Assembly: GCF_000195275.1 (NCBI RefSeq)
Contig: NC_015385.1
Location: 1,876,501 to 1,940,500, forward strand
Origin: Treponema succinifaciens DSM 2489
GTDB lineage: Bacteria > Spirochaetota > Spirochaetia > Treponematales > Treponemataceae
Direction of reading: 5' to 3'
Length of the DNA stretch: 64,000 nt
Below are positions 33,708-41,762 of this stretch, one piece after another (position 1 is the first letter of the stretch; each line of letters begins with the position of its first letter). A program made the position numbers and the translations under genes. The notes beneath the pieces were generated by a model, which saw only the letters and a list, made by a program, of their open reading frames with translations, made no database searches and was not told the origin of the DNA.

Positions 33708-34718
33708 TTATTCAATCGTATAACAGTCTATGCCGGCGTTTTTTAGTTTTTGCCCCATTGTCATGCTGGAGTTTTCGTCCACGGCGACTATAAAATATGT
33801 AGTTCCACTGGAGCGGGTTTCTGTGTAGCAGTATGCGTCGAATCCTTTTTCTTTTGCTTTTCTTATGCAGTCATCGGCGTTTTCTTTTTTCTTAAAAAGA
33901 CCAAGCTGCTGTTTTTTTCCGGGATGTTTTTGCGACAAAGAAATCTCAGGCTGAACAGAAGAATCTTTCGCTGGCACTTTTGAATTTTCAGTGTAACGGT
34001 TTTGTGAAGATGAAGCGGCATTTTCTTTCGGCACAAAGTACCAGAACGGAACGCGCATTATCTGGCTTTTTCCATTTGCAACAGATGATTCCGGGCTTAA
34101 AGGAAATTCACGGTTAAGTTCATCCGCATAAATTCTTGCTGAAGTCAAATGCCATAAGGTAAAAAGAACCTGCGCCTTTACACTTTTCATGGAGTGCATT
34201 GAACTGTATGCTTTTAAAAGCTCCAGGGAATCGGAAATGTCCGCGCCGGGAACAGAAGATGCCTTGCAAAGTTCACTCCAAACAGAATAAAGTTTGACCG
34301 TAGCGGAAACAGTTTCATTCTTGGAATTCCTGACCGCGCTGTTCAAGTAAGAATCGGCAGTTTCCCAGTTGCCAGCGCAAAGATTCGCACGCACAGCATT
34401 CAGAACAAGTTGCTCAGAAGTAACCTTTGGCATATTTGAAGCATCATGCGCCGCAATGCCAGCTGCCTTTGCATAGGAATTTCCGGCGTCGGTATAAAGT
34501 CCGAGCTGTTCCTGCAAAGTTCCGGTATAATATAGAAGAGAACGAGTGTCCGCGGCAGTATCGGCAAAGTCAAGGTTATGCTTTAAATAGTCAATTGAGT
34601 CAAGAACAGTTTCCTGCTTTAGAGCTTCCTTTTTTATGATTTCCGCGGATTTTTTATTCTGCGCAAAAATAGAAGCGGAAGCAACACAGGCGAAAAATGC
34701 AAGCAATAATTTTTTCAT
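33708..34718 (-). CDS. Periplasmic protein with TPR-like region and SPOR domain
   Basis: 336 residues. Signal peptide MKKLLLAFFACVASASIFAQ, helical repeat region (about 40-200) resembling TPR, and a C-terminal SPOR domain (QLGLFKKKENADDCIRKAKE, later YFIVAV, KLKNAGIDCYTIE). SPOR domains bind glycan strands lacking stem peptides at division sites. Coupled to the next gene upstream (overlap of four bases). Confidence 0.75.
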   Translation of the reverse strand: MKKLLLAFFACVASASIFAQNKKSAEIIKKEALKQETVLDSIDYLKHNLDFADTAADTRSLLYYTGTLQEQLGLYTDAGNSYAKAAGIAAHDASNMPKVTSEQLVLNAVRANLCAGNWETADSYLNSAVRNSKNETVSATVKLYSVWSELCKASSVPGADISDSLELLKAYSSMHSMKSVKAQVLFTLWHLTSARIYADELNREFPLSPESSVANGKSQIMRVPFWYFVPKENAASSSQNRYTENSKVPAKDSSVQPEISLSQKHPGKKQQLGLFKKKENADDCIRKAKEKGFDAYCYTETRSSGTTYFIVAVDENSSMTMGQKLKNAGIDCYTIE

Positions 34719-35011
34719 TCAGCGTTTTCCTGCGGTTGCTGCAAAGGAGCTTCTTCTTGCTGAACTTTCTGCCCGGATTTTTTTTCTTTCTTTTTTGTTT
34801 CAGAAAAGGAATCCGTTTTTCTTTTTTTCCCAAATGTGAACGGAAGCGTAATTACAACGCCAGCCAAAAAAGCGGAAAGCAATGCTGCAAAAACCGGAAT
34901 ATTTTCAAAGCTATGAAAAAACCAGATTGAGCACTTGTTAGAAAGATTGAATCCAGTAAGAAGAGCGACAAGAACAACCAAAAATAAAATTCCTATAAGT
35001 TTTAACGGCAT
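34715..35011 (-). CDS. LapA-like (DUF1049) membrane protein
   Basis: 98 residues from the ATG at 35011 (GAGG eight bases upstream). Two membrane helices (LIGILFLVVLVALLTGFNLS and FAALLSAFLAGVVITLPFTF) with a conserved short turn, and a charged C-terminal tail (KKKEKKSGQK). This is the LapA/YciS layout. The family is linked to envelope assembly; operon with the SPOR gene supports that. Confidence 0.7.
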   Translation of the reverse strand: MPLKLIGILFLVVLVALLTGFNLSNKCSIWFFHSFENIPVFAALLSAFLAGVVITLPFTFGKKRKTDSFSETKKKEKKSGQKVQQEEAPLQQPQENAE

Positions 35012-35047
35012 ATAAACCTCACAAAAATTCAAAACTATAAATCAGTT

Positions 35048-35083
35048 AAATTATAATTGCATTCAAGGAAAATTGCAATTTTA
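35048..35083. repeat. 36-bp direct repeat, right of the toxin gene's end (copy A)
   Basis: Identical to 35712-35747. Contains AATTGC..GCAATT as a short inverted repeat. The pair flanks the VapC-type module. Confidence 0.85.
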
Positions 35084-35105
35084 ATGCCATGGAAAATACA
35101 AGGAG

Positions 35106-35462
35106 TTATTTTAATTTTGCAGAAAGTTTCTTATCAAACGTAAAAATAGTTTCATTAAGAAGTTTTTTTCTCGAAATTATAATGCAGTCAACAAAATCAA
35201 ATGATGTTTCGGAAAAAATAGAAAGCGCATTAACAATAATTTCCTTATTCTGAATTTCAACTTCATTAAAAACAGGAACAACTATTGATTTTATTTCATT
35301 TCTAGGAACTTTATAAAGCTTGGTCAGCACATACACAACTTCGGCAATAATTTCTGGCAAAGTAAAAGAACCTTGCTTTATAACAGATTCTGCTTTGTCC
35401 GCCTGTTCTGGAATATCATCCAAAAGATAGCGGAGAATAACATTTGTATCTATGAGAGTCAT
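35106..35462 (-). CDS. PIN-domain (VapC-type) toxin
   Basis: 118 residues with the acidic residues of PIN ribonucleases: Asp in LIDTNVILRYLL near the N-terminus, Glu in IAEVVYVL, and Asp in FDFVDCIIIS and FTFDKKL. VapC toxins cut tRNA or rRNA. Paired with the gene just upstream (2 bases between stop and start). Confidence 0.85.
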   Translation of the reverse strand: MTLIDTNVILRYLLDDIPEQADKAESVIKQGSFTLPEIIAEVVYVLTKLYKVPRNEIKSIVVPVFNEVEIQNKEIIVNALSIFSETSFDFVDCIIISRKKLLNETIFTFDKKLSAKLK

Positions 35463-35464
35463 TT

Positions 35465-35680
35465 TTATTTTCCAGAAAAAGCAGAAGAAGCTGTTTCCTG
35501 TTCAAGGTGAACCAACGACGGATTCGCATAGATAGCAGCAAGTCCGCGGCATGAAACAGATTTTTCATCAGAATCATTTTCTTCATCCACAACAACTATA
35601 GCCGACTGTTTTAATTTAAAAGTAATATTTCCAAGAGGAACAAAAGATTTTCCGTCATAATAAGCCTTGACTGCAATCAT
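35465..35680 (-). CDS. Probable antitoxin of the VapC-type pair
   Basis: 71 residues starting MIAVKAYYDGKSFVPLGNIT, a form seen in small antitoxins paired with PIN proteins (family DUF2281/AbrB-like region not certain). GGAGG lies before the ATG. Positioned as the first gene of the module. Confidence 0.65.
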   Translation of the reverse strand: MIAVKAYYDGKSFVPLGNITFKLKQSAIVVVDEENDSDEKSVSCRGLAAIYANPSLVHLEQETASSAFSGK

Positions 35681-35711
35681 GAGATGCCTCCTATAATTTT
35701 TTAATATATTA

Positions 35712-35747
35712 AAATTATAATTGCATTCAAGGAAAATTGCAATTTTA
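35712..35747. repeat. 36-bp direct repeat (copy B)
   Basis: Exact second copy of 35048-35083. Lies upstream of the antitoxin start and may overlap its promoter. Confidence 0.85.
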
Positions 35748-35761
35748 TATTTATTATGTGC

Positions 35762-35975
35762 CAGGGCAAACGCATTATAAATGATTCAGCATAAAATTGC
35801 CTTTCAGACACGGTTTCCTGGTTCAAAATCGCGCAATAATGCGCTACACGCTGATTGTTGCAAAGCAACTATAGAATTACCCGCTCACGCGGCCGCAACA
35901 ATCAGAGTGTTTTTGCCCCAGAAACCGTTCCTTCGCGCAAACTTTACTTAAATTATTTATAATGCGTTTGCCCTG
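35762..35975. mobile_element. MITE-like element, copy 1 (214 bp)
   Basis: Perfect 21-bp terminal inverted repeats (outer part CAGGGCAAACGCATTATAAA) at 35762-35782 and 35955-35975. Inside are nested inverted repeats: CTGATTGTTGC/GCAACAATCAG and a GGTTTC/GAAACC pair, so the single strand would fold end to end. No coding capacity. Imperfect direct repeat TATTATGTGC/TATTATGCGT flanks it. A second, inverted copy is at 45334. Confidence 0.75.
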
Positions 35976-35996
35976 TATTATGCGTTTTTTTTTCCG

Positions 35997-37136
35997 TTAT
36001 TTTTCTGAGTCTTCTTTTTGTCCGAGATATTTTCCAGTTGCTTCAAACAAAGCATTTTCAATTTCTTCGATTCTGAAATTCCGTTTTTGGATAAAATCCT
36101 TGATTGTCATGTCGAATTTGTTTTTTTCGTCAAAAGCATAGCCTGCGCTGAATAGAAGCTGCTCGGTCTGCTCAACAGTCAGATTCATTCCGAGCGCAAG
36201 GAGAAAAACAGTGTTCTTTTTGGGATGATAGTTTGGATTTTTTTGGCTTCTGATTTTTGAGAAGGCCCGCTTGTCAATTCCTCCCTCACCGCCGATGCTC
36301 GTGTTCTTGTAGATGAGGCTTGGCTTTCCTCGTCCGTTCAAAGTGAACTGCGAGATAAAATATTCCAAAGTCTGATTGAAAGTAAGTTTTGCTTCTGGAG
36401 TTTTTGAGTTAAGGCAAATGTTGTCAGTCCGCGCACCCGCATCCCGCAGTATTTTTATTATCTCGGTATAGAGGTCGTCCTTGTTGTTCATAATTGCAAG
36501 AAGAAGAATTGAAGTTCCACGGTTTGTGCAGTAATTCACGTCTACGCCATTTTTTATAAGAAGCTCCACCATCTCTTTGTTTCTGTTGAAAACCGCAATC
36601 ATAAGTGGAGTTATGCCATCTTTGTCAGAACAGTTTACATCGAATCCTTCTGCAATATATTCTTTTGCGGACTCTCGCGAATTCAACATCACTGCCATCA
36701 TCAGCGGAGTCCAGGAATTCCGCTCTGCAAGCTTCTTAAAATTTTCAGTTCCAGTAATACTTTCTTTTATGCGACTCATTTGCCTTTTTAGCACAGAATC
36801 AAGAGGAAGAAGCTCATCAAGATTAACAAAATAAGGACGAGTTGAATTCTTTGCCCAGAAATTCAGGACACTTGTGCCATGGGAAAATGTCATTGAAAAA
36901 CGGCATCCAAGCTCGGTCATTTTGTTCCGTACAGACTTTGCAAGTGATGAGTTTAGCCTCCAGTCGGATTCTTTTACATTGCGGTAGCCAAGCGAATTGA
37001 GTTTTCTGAAAAGAACATCGATGTCATCCGTCATAAAATATTCATAGGTTTTGCCGCGGTCTTCAATGTAAACCTTCACATTTTCAAAAACAACAGATGC
37101 TTTTTTCTTGTCAGTTTTTTCTGCATTCTCGGACAT
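35997..37136 (-). CDS. Ankyrin-repeat protein with C-terminal helix-turn-helix-like domain
   Basis: 379 residues. An unrecognised N-terminal domain (1-135), three to four ankyrin repeats (SWTPLMMAVMLNSRESAKEY, DGITPLMIAVFNRNKEMVEL, GTSILLLAIMNN) and a C-terminal part with FSKIRSQKNPNYHPKKNTVF and LSLEETE-like LTVEQTEQLLFSAGY. The last part resembles a domain I know from the C-termini of many accessory and macro-domain proteins in Firmicutes. No signal peptide. Function unknown; context suggests a defence or accessory role (inference). Confidence 0.65.
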   Translation of the reverse strand: MSENAEKTDKKKASVVFENVKVYIEDRGKTYEYFMTDDIDVLFRKLNSLGYRNVKESDWRLNSSLAKSVRNKMTELGCRFSMTFSHGTSVLNFWAKNSTRPYFVNLDELLPLDSVLKRQMSRIKESITGTENFKKLAERNSWTPLMMAVMLNSRESAKEYIAEGFDVNCSDKDGITPLMIAVFNRNKEMVELLIKNGVDVNYCTNRGTSILLLAIMNNKDDLYTEIIKILRDAGARTDNICLNSKTPEAKLTFNQTLEYFISQFTLNGRGKPSLIYKNTSIGGEGGIDKRAFSKIRSQKNPNYHPKKNTVFLLALGMNLTVEQTEQLLFSAGYAFDEKNKFDMTIKDFIQKRNFRIEEIENALFEATGKYLGQKEDSEK

Positions 37137-37191
37137 AAGCTATTCTCTCTTTTCTTTTAAGTTTTTACAAAATTGTACGGCAATGCAAGCT

Positions 37192-37218
37192 AAAAAAGTC
37201 GCAAAACGGGGGACTTTT
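37192..37218 (-). terminator. Terminator after the split PD-(D/E)XK-like gene
   Basis: Minus strand AAAAGTC, eleven-base loop, GACTTTT, followed by T residues. Confidence 0.6.
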
Positions 37219-37223
37219 AAAAA

Positions 37224-38051
37224 CTATAAATCGGAAGAAATATCAAAGCCAAGTACCGTTGCGGCTCTTATAAAATTTTTTATATTTTGCGGTTCCCATT
37301 GTGTACTCACAGCAACTTGCTGGCCATCGGACAAAATTATTGGATGTTTATTAAATCTGTGTCCGCCCCATTCATTATCCTTCACATCTTCAAGCCGTCT
37401 TACAACTTTTCCAAATCCTGGTCTCGCAGCTTCATCAGGAAAAGCTTCTTGTAATTGCTCAAAAGTTATTCCAGGATTGTTTTTTACATAGCTTTCTATT
37501 ACATATCGAACAGTAGGACATTTTCCTCCAGTAGGAACTCCATTCACCGTGAACTGGGCTTTGTTTTTTCCACTTGAAGTAAATGGAACAGAAGGATTCT
37601 GAACTACAGCAGATGCTCCAGTATTCATATTCTTTCTTTCGGAGCAAATAAATGAAAAACCTTTCAGTGCAGATTCAACAACATCTTTGTCGTAAGTTTT
37701 TATGAAATGTTCCGTCAAAAGATTTTTTACAAGCTCCTCTGAAATTTCTTTTTTTACTTTTACGACATCATTTTTGTTTTTGATTTCAGACTGAATAAAA
37801 TCTCTTGTATTCTCTACATCAAAATTGTTTTTACTGAAAAGCTCCATTAATTTTATTCCAAGCTCGTTGTCCTTTTCAAAAGGAATTTCCAGGCAATCAT
37901 TTTTATTGTCAGAATGATTGTAAAAATACAGATACAGTTTTTCACAGACAAGAATACCGATTGAAAGTCTAAGGTCTGTGTGGCTCATATAGTTTAAAAG
38001 CTGTTTTTCAAAGTCATCATTTTTTGAAAGTGAATACTGCTTTAATTCCAC
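37224..38051 (-). CDS. C-terminal part of a PD-(D/E)XK-like nuclease gene (out of frame with its start)
   Basis: 275 codons from GTG at 38051, whose first residues V-E-L-K-Q are the likely E-x-K of a PD-(D/E)XK nuclease site. The body is helical (about 20-140), and the last 90 residues (CPTVRYVIESYVKNNPGITF, HPIILSDGQQVAVSTQWEPQ, then NIKNFIRAA) form a small domain seen at the ends of restriction-like proteins. The N-terminal part lies in the gene at 38017-38286 in another frame; deleting one TTTA unit from the repeat at 38052-38066 would fuse the two into about 360 residues. Confidence 0.6.
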   Translation of the reverse strand: MELKQYSLSKNDDFEKQLLNYMSHTDLRLSIGILVCEKLYLYFYNHSDNKNDCLEIPFEKDNELGIKLMELFSKNNFDVENTRDFIQSEIKNKNDVVKVKKEISEELVKNLLTEHFIKTYDKDVVESALKGFSFICSERKNMNTGASAVVQNPSVPFTSSGKNKAQFTVNGVPTGGKCPTVRYVIESYVKNNPGITFEQLQEAFPDEAARPGFGKVVRRLEDVKDNEWGGHRFNKHPIILSDGQQVAVSTQWEPQNIKNFIRAATVLGFDISSDL

Positions 38052-38286
38052 AATAAATAAATAAATCCCTGCCGTCCTTGTTCAAAATGATGTCGGGAAT
38101 TTCCCTGTCTGTAGAGCCTATATGAAGTTTCCGCTGCGAATCAATTTCATTAAGAATCTTTTTGAAACCAAATATTTCGGAAAAATAATTTTCCCAAAGA
38201 GCCTGAATTTTATATTCAGGTTGATTATAAAATTGTGAATGCTGAGCCACCAACAAATTCCAGTCTTCAATATAACTTCCGCCCAT
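38017..38286 (-). CDS. N-terminal part of the PD-(D/E)XK-like gene, ending at a tetranucleotide repeat frameshift
   Basis: 89 residues from the ATG at 38286 (AGGAG ten bases upstream). It carries REIPDIILNKDGRDLF, the aspartate part of the nuclease site, then runs out of the conserved frame at the TTTA repeat. Its tail (YCGIKAVFTFKK) looks like frameshift peptide. In this state the nuclease should be inactive. Confidence 0.6.
   Translation of the reverse strand: MGGSYIEDWNLLVAQHSQFYNQPEYKIQALWENYFSEIFGFKKILNEIDSQRKLHIGSTDREIPDIILNKDGRDLFIYCGIKAVFTFKK
38052..38066. repeat. Tetranucleotide repeat (AATA)3AAT at a frameshift
   Basis: Plus strand AATAAATAAATAAAT. Removing one four-base unit restores the frame D-L-F-I-V-E-L-K-Q across the two halves. 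Simple repeats like this change length by slippage. Confidence 0.75.
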
Positions 38287-38421
38287 TGCCAATCATCTCC
38301 TGTTTCTATAAATTGAAAACACTTCTATTATAATAAACGAAATTAGATTATAAATTTAATTTTTTAACAAATAAAATATTTTGCAACACAAATTTTCTCT
38401 CCTTAACAAAAATTCTAAAAA

Positions 38422-38844
38422 CTAGTAATTGTAAGTTACTGTTCTTGATTGGTTAAATCCATATTCAATTGGAATTTCCATTCCTAAATATGGAGAATCA
38501 TCAACAATTTCACCAGAAAACGCATATCGGGAAAGCAAACTAGGACATTCAATTATTTCAGCGTCATTTTTAAACCCATTCATTAATTGGCTATCCTCTG
38601 AAATTTTTCGCCAGCCACGCTCGTCCATTTTGCATACTACTACAATTTCTTTGTGGCAAACACCCAAAATAAAATCTGCCTCGTTCGCCTTTTTTACGTC
38701 ATCAATTGGCCAGTATTTGCGAACACAGTCCCAGCGAGACGCTCTTCCTGCAACTTTTATGCCTTTGCTCAATTTTTCGTATGATTTGTTTATACATACA
38801 AAAATTACCTTTCCGTTTTTTGAATCAAAAATACCGGTTGCCAT
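38422..38844 (-). CDS. Hypothetical protein, 140 residues
   Basis: From the ATG at 38844 (GGAGG eight bases upstream): MATGIFDSKNGKVIFVCINK, then a mostly beta-rich small domain (ADFILGVCHKEIVVVCKM), ending in SRTVTYNY. Not recognised. AT-rich. It follows the next gene upstream by 17 bases, so the two probably form one operon and work together. Confidence 0.55.
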   Translation of the reverse strand: MATGIFDSKNGKVIFVCINKSYEKLSKGIKVAGRASRWDCVRKYWPIDDVKKANEADFILGVCHKEIVVVCKMDERGWRKISEDSQLMNGFKNDAEIIECPSLLSRYAFSGEIVDDSPYLGMEIPIEYGFNQSRTVTYNY

Positions 38845-38861
38845 GTTTTTACCTCCATTTA

Positions 38862-40010
38862 TCATTCATAGTTATCTTCTAGTGGATAAGATCCAAATTT
38901 TCCATTATCACGAAATAATTGTCCTGAATTTCCAAGAAAGGAAGAATCATCTGAATAAATAGAACCTTCCCAAATTCCACTCAACATTTTGACTGCATGA
39001 ATATCATTTGAATATTTCTTTTTATCCCAAAAATCCTTATTCTTACATTCTCCAGTTATATGCCCTATAGAAGCAACATAAGATGCTGAATGCAATCTTA
39101 AATCTCCATTGCTACAATGATTACAATAAAATTTATCATAATCAAGTTGTTGCAATATTGAACATCTGCTTTTCCAGCTTGTATGATGCTCCAAAATATG
39201 ATTCTTTATTTTTTCTGCTGCAAATCTAATACCACAAACAGGACATTCAAGTATTAAATCATAATTTAAATTTGAAACAGCACTTTCTTCAATAAATATT
39301 TTATTAAACTTAGATTTTAATATACTTTCTTTTTTATTATAAGTAATTTTTATATCAATCAAATTACTGTTCGCATATTCAATTGCTTTTTCAAAAACAG
39401 ATTCATCAATTATAACATCATATTCAGAGCAATATTTTTCAATTTTAACTGGCTTTTCAAATCCCGTCTTTTCTGTCAAAAAAGTTTCTTGTAATTGTTC
39501 CGCAATTTGTAATGCTTCGTGTTCTATAATACGCTCTGTTTTATATGTAATTATATATTCGTTTTCATTGTTTGCTACTAGTCTAAGAATTAATCCCTTT
39601 TCTTTTAAGCACTTGTTTATTTCAATTTCATTATTAGATATAAAAGTTGAATAATCTTTATCAAATTTTTGCGGAATATTTTCTGTAAACAAGACAGGAA
39701 CATACTTATTATTTACTATAAGCGGTCTACGAATAAAAATTTCATTTGGCAACCTTTCAACAACATATCCCTGTAAACTTTTTTTATCATTAATAAGTTC
39801 AATATATTCTAAAAGGTCTTCCAACATTAAACATGATTTTATATTAAAATATAATTTAAAATTGGAATTAAATGCTTTATTCATTTCATTGAATGAAAAG
39901 CAAAACAGTTCTGTTAAATCTCCCCAATTTATATATTCATTTATGAAAAAATTTATATATTCTCTTGTTCTTTTAGCAACTTCTAAATCATCATTTTTTT
40001 GCTTGCTCAT
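38862..40010 (-). CDS. Hypothetical protein with a C2H2-like zinc finger
   Basis: 382 residues, very AT-rich gene. An N-terminal helical region of about 250 residues with no likeness known to me, then CPVCGIRFAAEKIKNHILEH (C-x2-C-x12-H-x4-H) and a second Cys pair YCNHC, followed by H and C residues (SIGHITGEC). Cytoplasmic. The composition differs from core genes and points to horizontal acquisition. Confidence 0.55.
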   Translation of the reverse strand: MSKQKNDDLEVAKRTREYINFFINEYINWGDLTELFCFSFNEMNKAFNSNFKLYFNIKSCLMLEDLLEYIELINDKKSLQGYVVERLPNEIFIRRPLIVNNKYVPVLFTENIPQKFDKDYSTFISNNEIEINKCLKEKGLILRLVANNENEYIITYKTERIIEHEALQIAEQLQETFLTEKTGFEKPVKIEKYCSEYDVIIDESVFEKAIEYANSNLIDIKITYNKKESILKSKFNKIFIEESAVSNLNYDLILECPVCGIRFAAEKIKNHILEHHTSWKSRCSILQQLDYDKFYCNHCSNGDLRLHSASYVASIGHITGECKNKDFWDKKKYSNDIHAVKMLSGIWEGSIYSDDSSFLGNSGQLFRDNGKFGSYPLEDNYE

Positions 40011-40097
40011 AAAACATCTTTTTCACTCACTTTATCAGTTTCAATAAAAAATCTTCTGCATGGCTTCTTTTTGAGGAAACCATGCAAAACAAAAAAA

Positions 40098-40440
40098 CTA
40101 ACTTTGTTTTTTTAAGTATATAGATTTTCCATCTTTTGAAAGTATCATTGTATCACTAGAAATTTCATAAGTATAATAAATAGAAACAGGTGATGTTATA
40201 TGTATAGTTTTTGTGGACTCATCATAAGTTCCTGGCTGAGCCGATCCTGCCACCAAAGAGCATATCCCATCCTCATATAAATACAGGTATACACCTCCAA
40301 CTTCCCAAACAGTTCCAGCTAATGATGATGTGGAATTTTCATCACTACTGTCGCCCCCCCCCGGAACTTCCGTTGGAACAGCTAGCAACCATTACAGCAA
40401 CAAGAAAAGCCGCCATAATACTTTTAAAAACTTTAATCAT
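40098..40440 (-). pseudogene. Lipoprotein gene switched out of frame by a G9 tract
   Basis: The ATG at 40440 (AGGAG upstream) gives a lipoprotein signal MIKVFKSIMAAFLVAVMVAS with Cys 21, then SNGSSGGG and a stop shortly after nine G (plus-strand C, 40354-40362). Downstream another frame continues GDSSDENSTSSLAGTVWEVG to KDGKSIYLKKQS, stop at 40098. Eight G residues would join the two frames into one lipoprotein of about 113 residues. A typical phase-variable arrangement, currently off. Confidence 0.75.
40354..40362. repeat. Homopolymeric tract of nine C (G on coding strand)
   Basis: Located 27 codons after the start of the lipoprotein gene. Nine G breaks the frame; eight or eleven would restore it. 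Confidence 0.8.
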
Positions 40441-40573
40441 AAAATTCTCCTTGCGTTCCTGCATTTTCTATGCAACCACGCCGTTTTATTAGCTAATAGA
40501 CTATATTTTAGCACAATTTAACCATGCGTCAAGCGTATACAAAAAGAAAAAAGTAGCTTTTAGAATATAAACA

Positions 40574-40891
40574 ATGGATTTACAAGACACATTTATTAGC
40601 AATCTGAAAAGATTCCGCAAAGAACAGAACATGACGCAGGAAAAACTTGCGGAACTTTGCAAGACAGACACTTCATACATTGGGCAGATTGAAACAAAGA
40701 AACGTTTTCCTTCTCTTTCGTTTGTTGAAAGAATCGCCGCCTCACTTAAAGTTGAGCCTTACAGACTTTATATGCCGCAAGACTCAAGCAATGATTCTGT
40801 TTCTGTGGAAGAACTAAAGCTGATTGAATCTGAAATCCTGCGCGCATTAAAGACCGACATAAAAAAAATCGTAAAAAAGCACGGTCTGTAA
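40574..40891 (+). CDS. XRE-family transcription regulator
   Basis: 105 residues with an N-terminal helix-turn-helix of the lambda repressor type (LKRFRKEQNMTQEKLAELCK then TDTSYIGQIETKKRFPSL) and a short C-terminal helix. No Shine-Dalgarno site; TAGAAT lies eight bases before the ATG, so the transcript may be leaderless. Possible target genes are its neighbours, but no operator was found. Confidence 0.8.
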   Translation: MDLQDTFISNLKRFRKEQNMTQEKLAELCKTDTSYIGQIETKKRFPSLSFVERIAASLKVEPYRLYMPQDSSNDSVSVEELKLIESEILRALKTDIKKIVKKHGL

Positions 40892-40910
40892 AGGCGCAGA
40901 ATTTTCAATC

Positions 40911-41573
40911 CTAGAACTTTGCAGTTCCGCCGATTTTTATAAGTTGAGGATAACCTACTTCAATATTCGCGCCGAATTTTTCAGTAAAGAAATATGAAGC
41001 TCCAAAGTTTATTCCAGCATAGAAATTTGTTCCGTTTTTCTTGATTGATTCTTTTTCAGTTTTATATTTATAGCTGACAAGATAACCATCATAATTATAA
41101 ACTGGTTCGTAACTAGGATATTTGTAATCAACTTTCCAGTTCCAGAATTCAAGTCCAAGGCGAAGTCCTGCGTACAAATCAAGTTTTTCTACAGGAACTT
41201 GAATATGATAGTTTGCAAGCGCGCCCAAGTTGATGTAATTCATTTCGCCTTTCCATTCGTAGTCAGGAACATCTTCAACTCCGAACGAAGCAGTTTCTTT
41301 CATCTTGTCCTGAGAATATCCGATGAATCCGCCAAATCCAAGAGGAAGCTCGCCAAGCTTTTTTGTGTATTCAACAGACGCTTCAAGATACGGAACTTTC
41401 ATAGAGCCGTCATAAGGCAAACTTTTCCAGTGCCTAGAAAATCCAATGTCGCCACGGACAATAAAATCTCCTTCCTCAATTCCCGCTCCATAGTTCTTCC
41501 AGTCAACATTCTGAGCCTGCATAAAGCACAAAGCTCCCAAAAGACAAAACCCAGCAACCAATAGCTTTTTCAT
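40911..41573 (-). CDS. Putative outer-membrane beta-barrel protein
   Basis: 220 residues from the ATG at 41573 (GGAGG upstream). Signal peptide MKKLLVAGFCLLGALCFMQA, then alternating strands rich in aromatic residues and glycine (FIVRGDIGFSRHWKS, LPLGFGGFIGYS, LDLYAGLRLGLEFWNW, NFYAGINFGASYFF), ending in F, as in small eight-stranded barrels of the OmpX/opacity type. Confidence 0.7.
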   Translation of the reverse strand: MKKLLVAGFCLLGALCFMQAQNVDWKNYGAGIEEGDFIVRGDIGFSRHWKSLPYDGSMKVPYLEASVEYTKKLGELPLGFGGFIGYSQDKMKETASFGVEDVPDYEWKGEMNYINLGALANYHIQVPVEKLDLYAGLRLGLEFWNWKVDYKYPSYEPVYNYDGYLVSYKYKTEKESIKKNGTNFYAGINFGASYFFTEKFGANIEVGYPQLIKIGGTAKF

Positions 41574-41680
41574 AAAAGCCCTCCAATAAAAATAATATAA
41601 CTTAATTCCATTCTCCCCGACTTTTGCCAAGAAGAAAGAAGCGATTTTTTACAAATTATAAGAACACTTTTTCATAAAAG

Positions 41681-41703
41681 GTCGCAAAACAAGCGACTTT
41701 TTT
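41681..41703 (+). terminator. Hairpin with T run between the OMP gene and GH2 gene
   Basis: GTCGC-AAAACAA-GCGAC followed by six T residues. Its source gene is unclear because the preceding gene is on the other strand. Confidence 0.45.
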
Positions 41704-41727
41704 ACAATTAAACTGGCAGCTTCAACC

Positions 41728-41756
41728 TTGACGATAAAAATTCTTTTGAATAGACT
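41728..41756 (+). promoter_or_regulatory. Promoter of the GH2 gene (leaderless type)
   Basis: TTGACG at 41728-41733, 17-base spacer, TAGACT at 41751-41756, then six bases to the ATG at 41763. Transcription should begin at the start codon. Confidence 0.7.
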
Positions 41757-41762
41757 AAAAGA

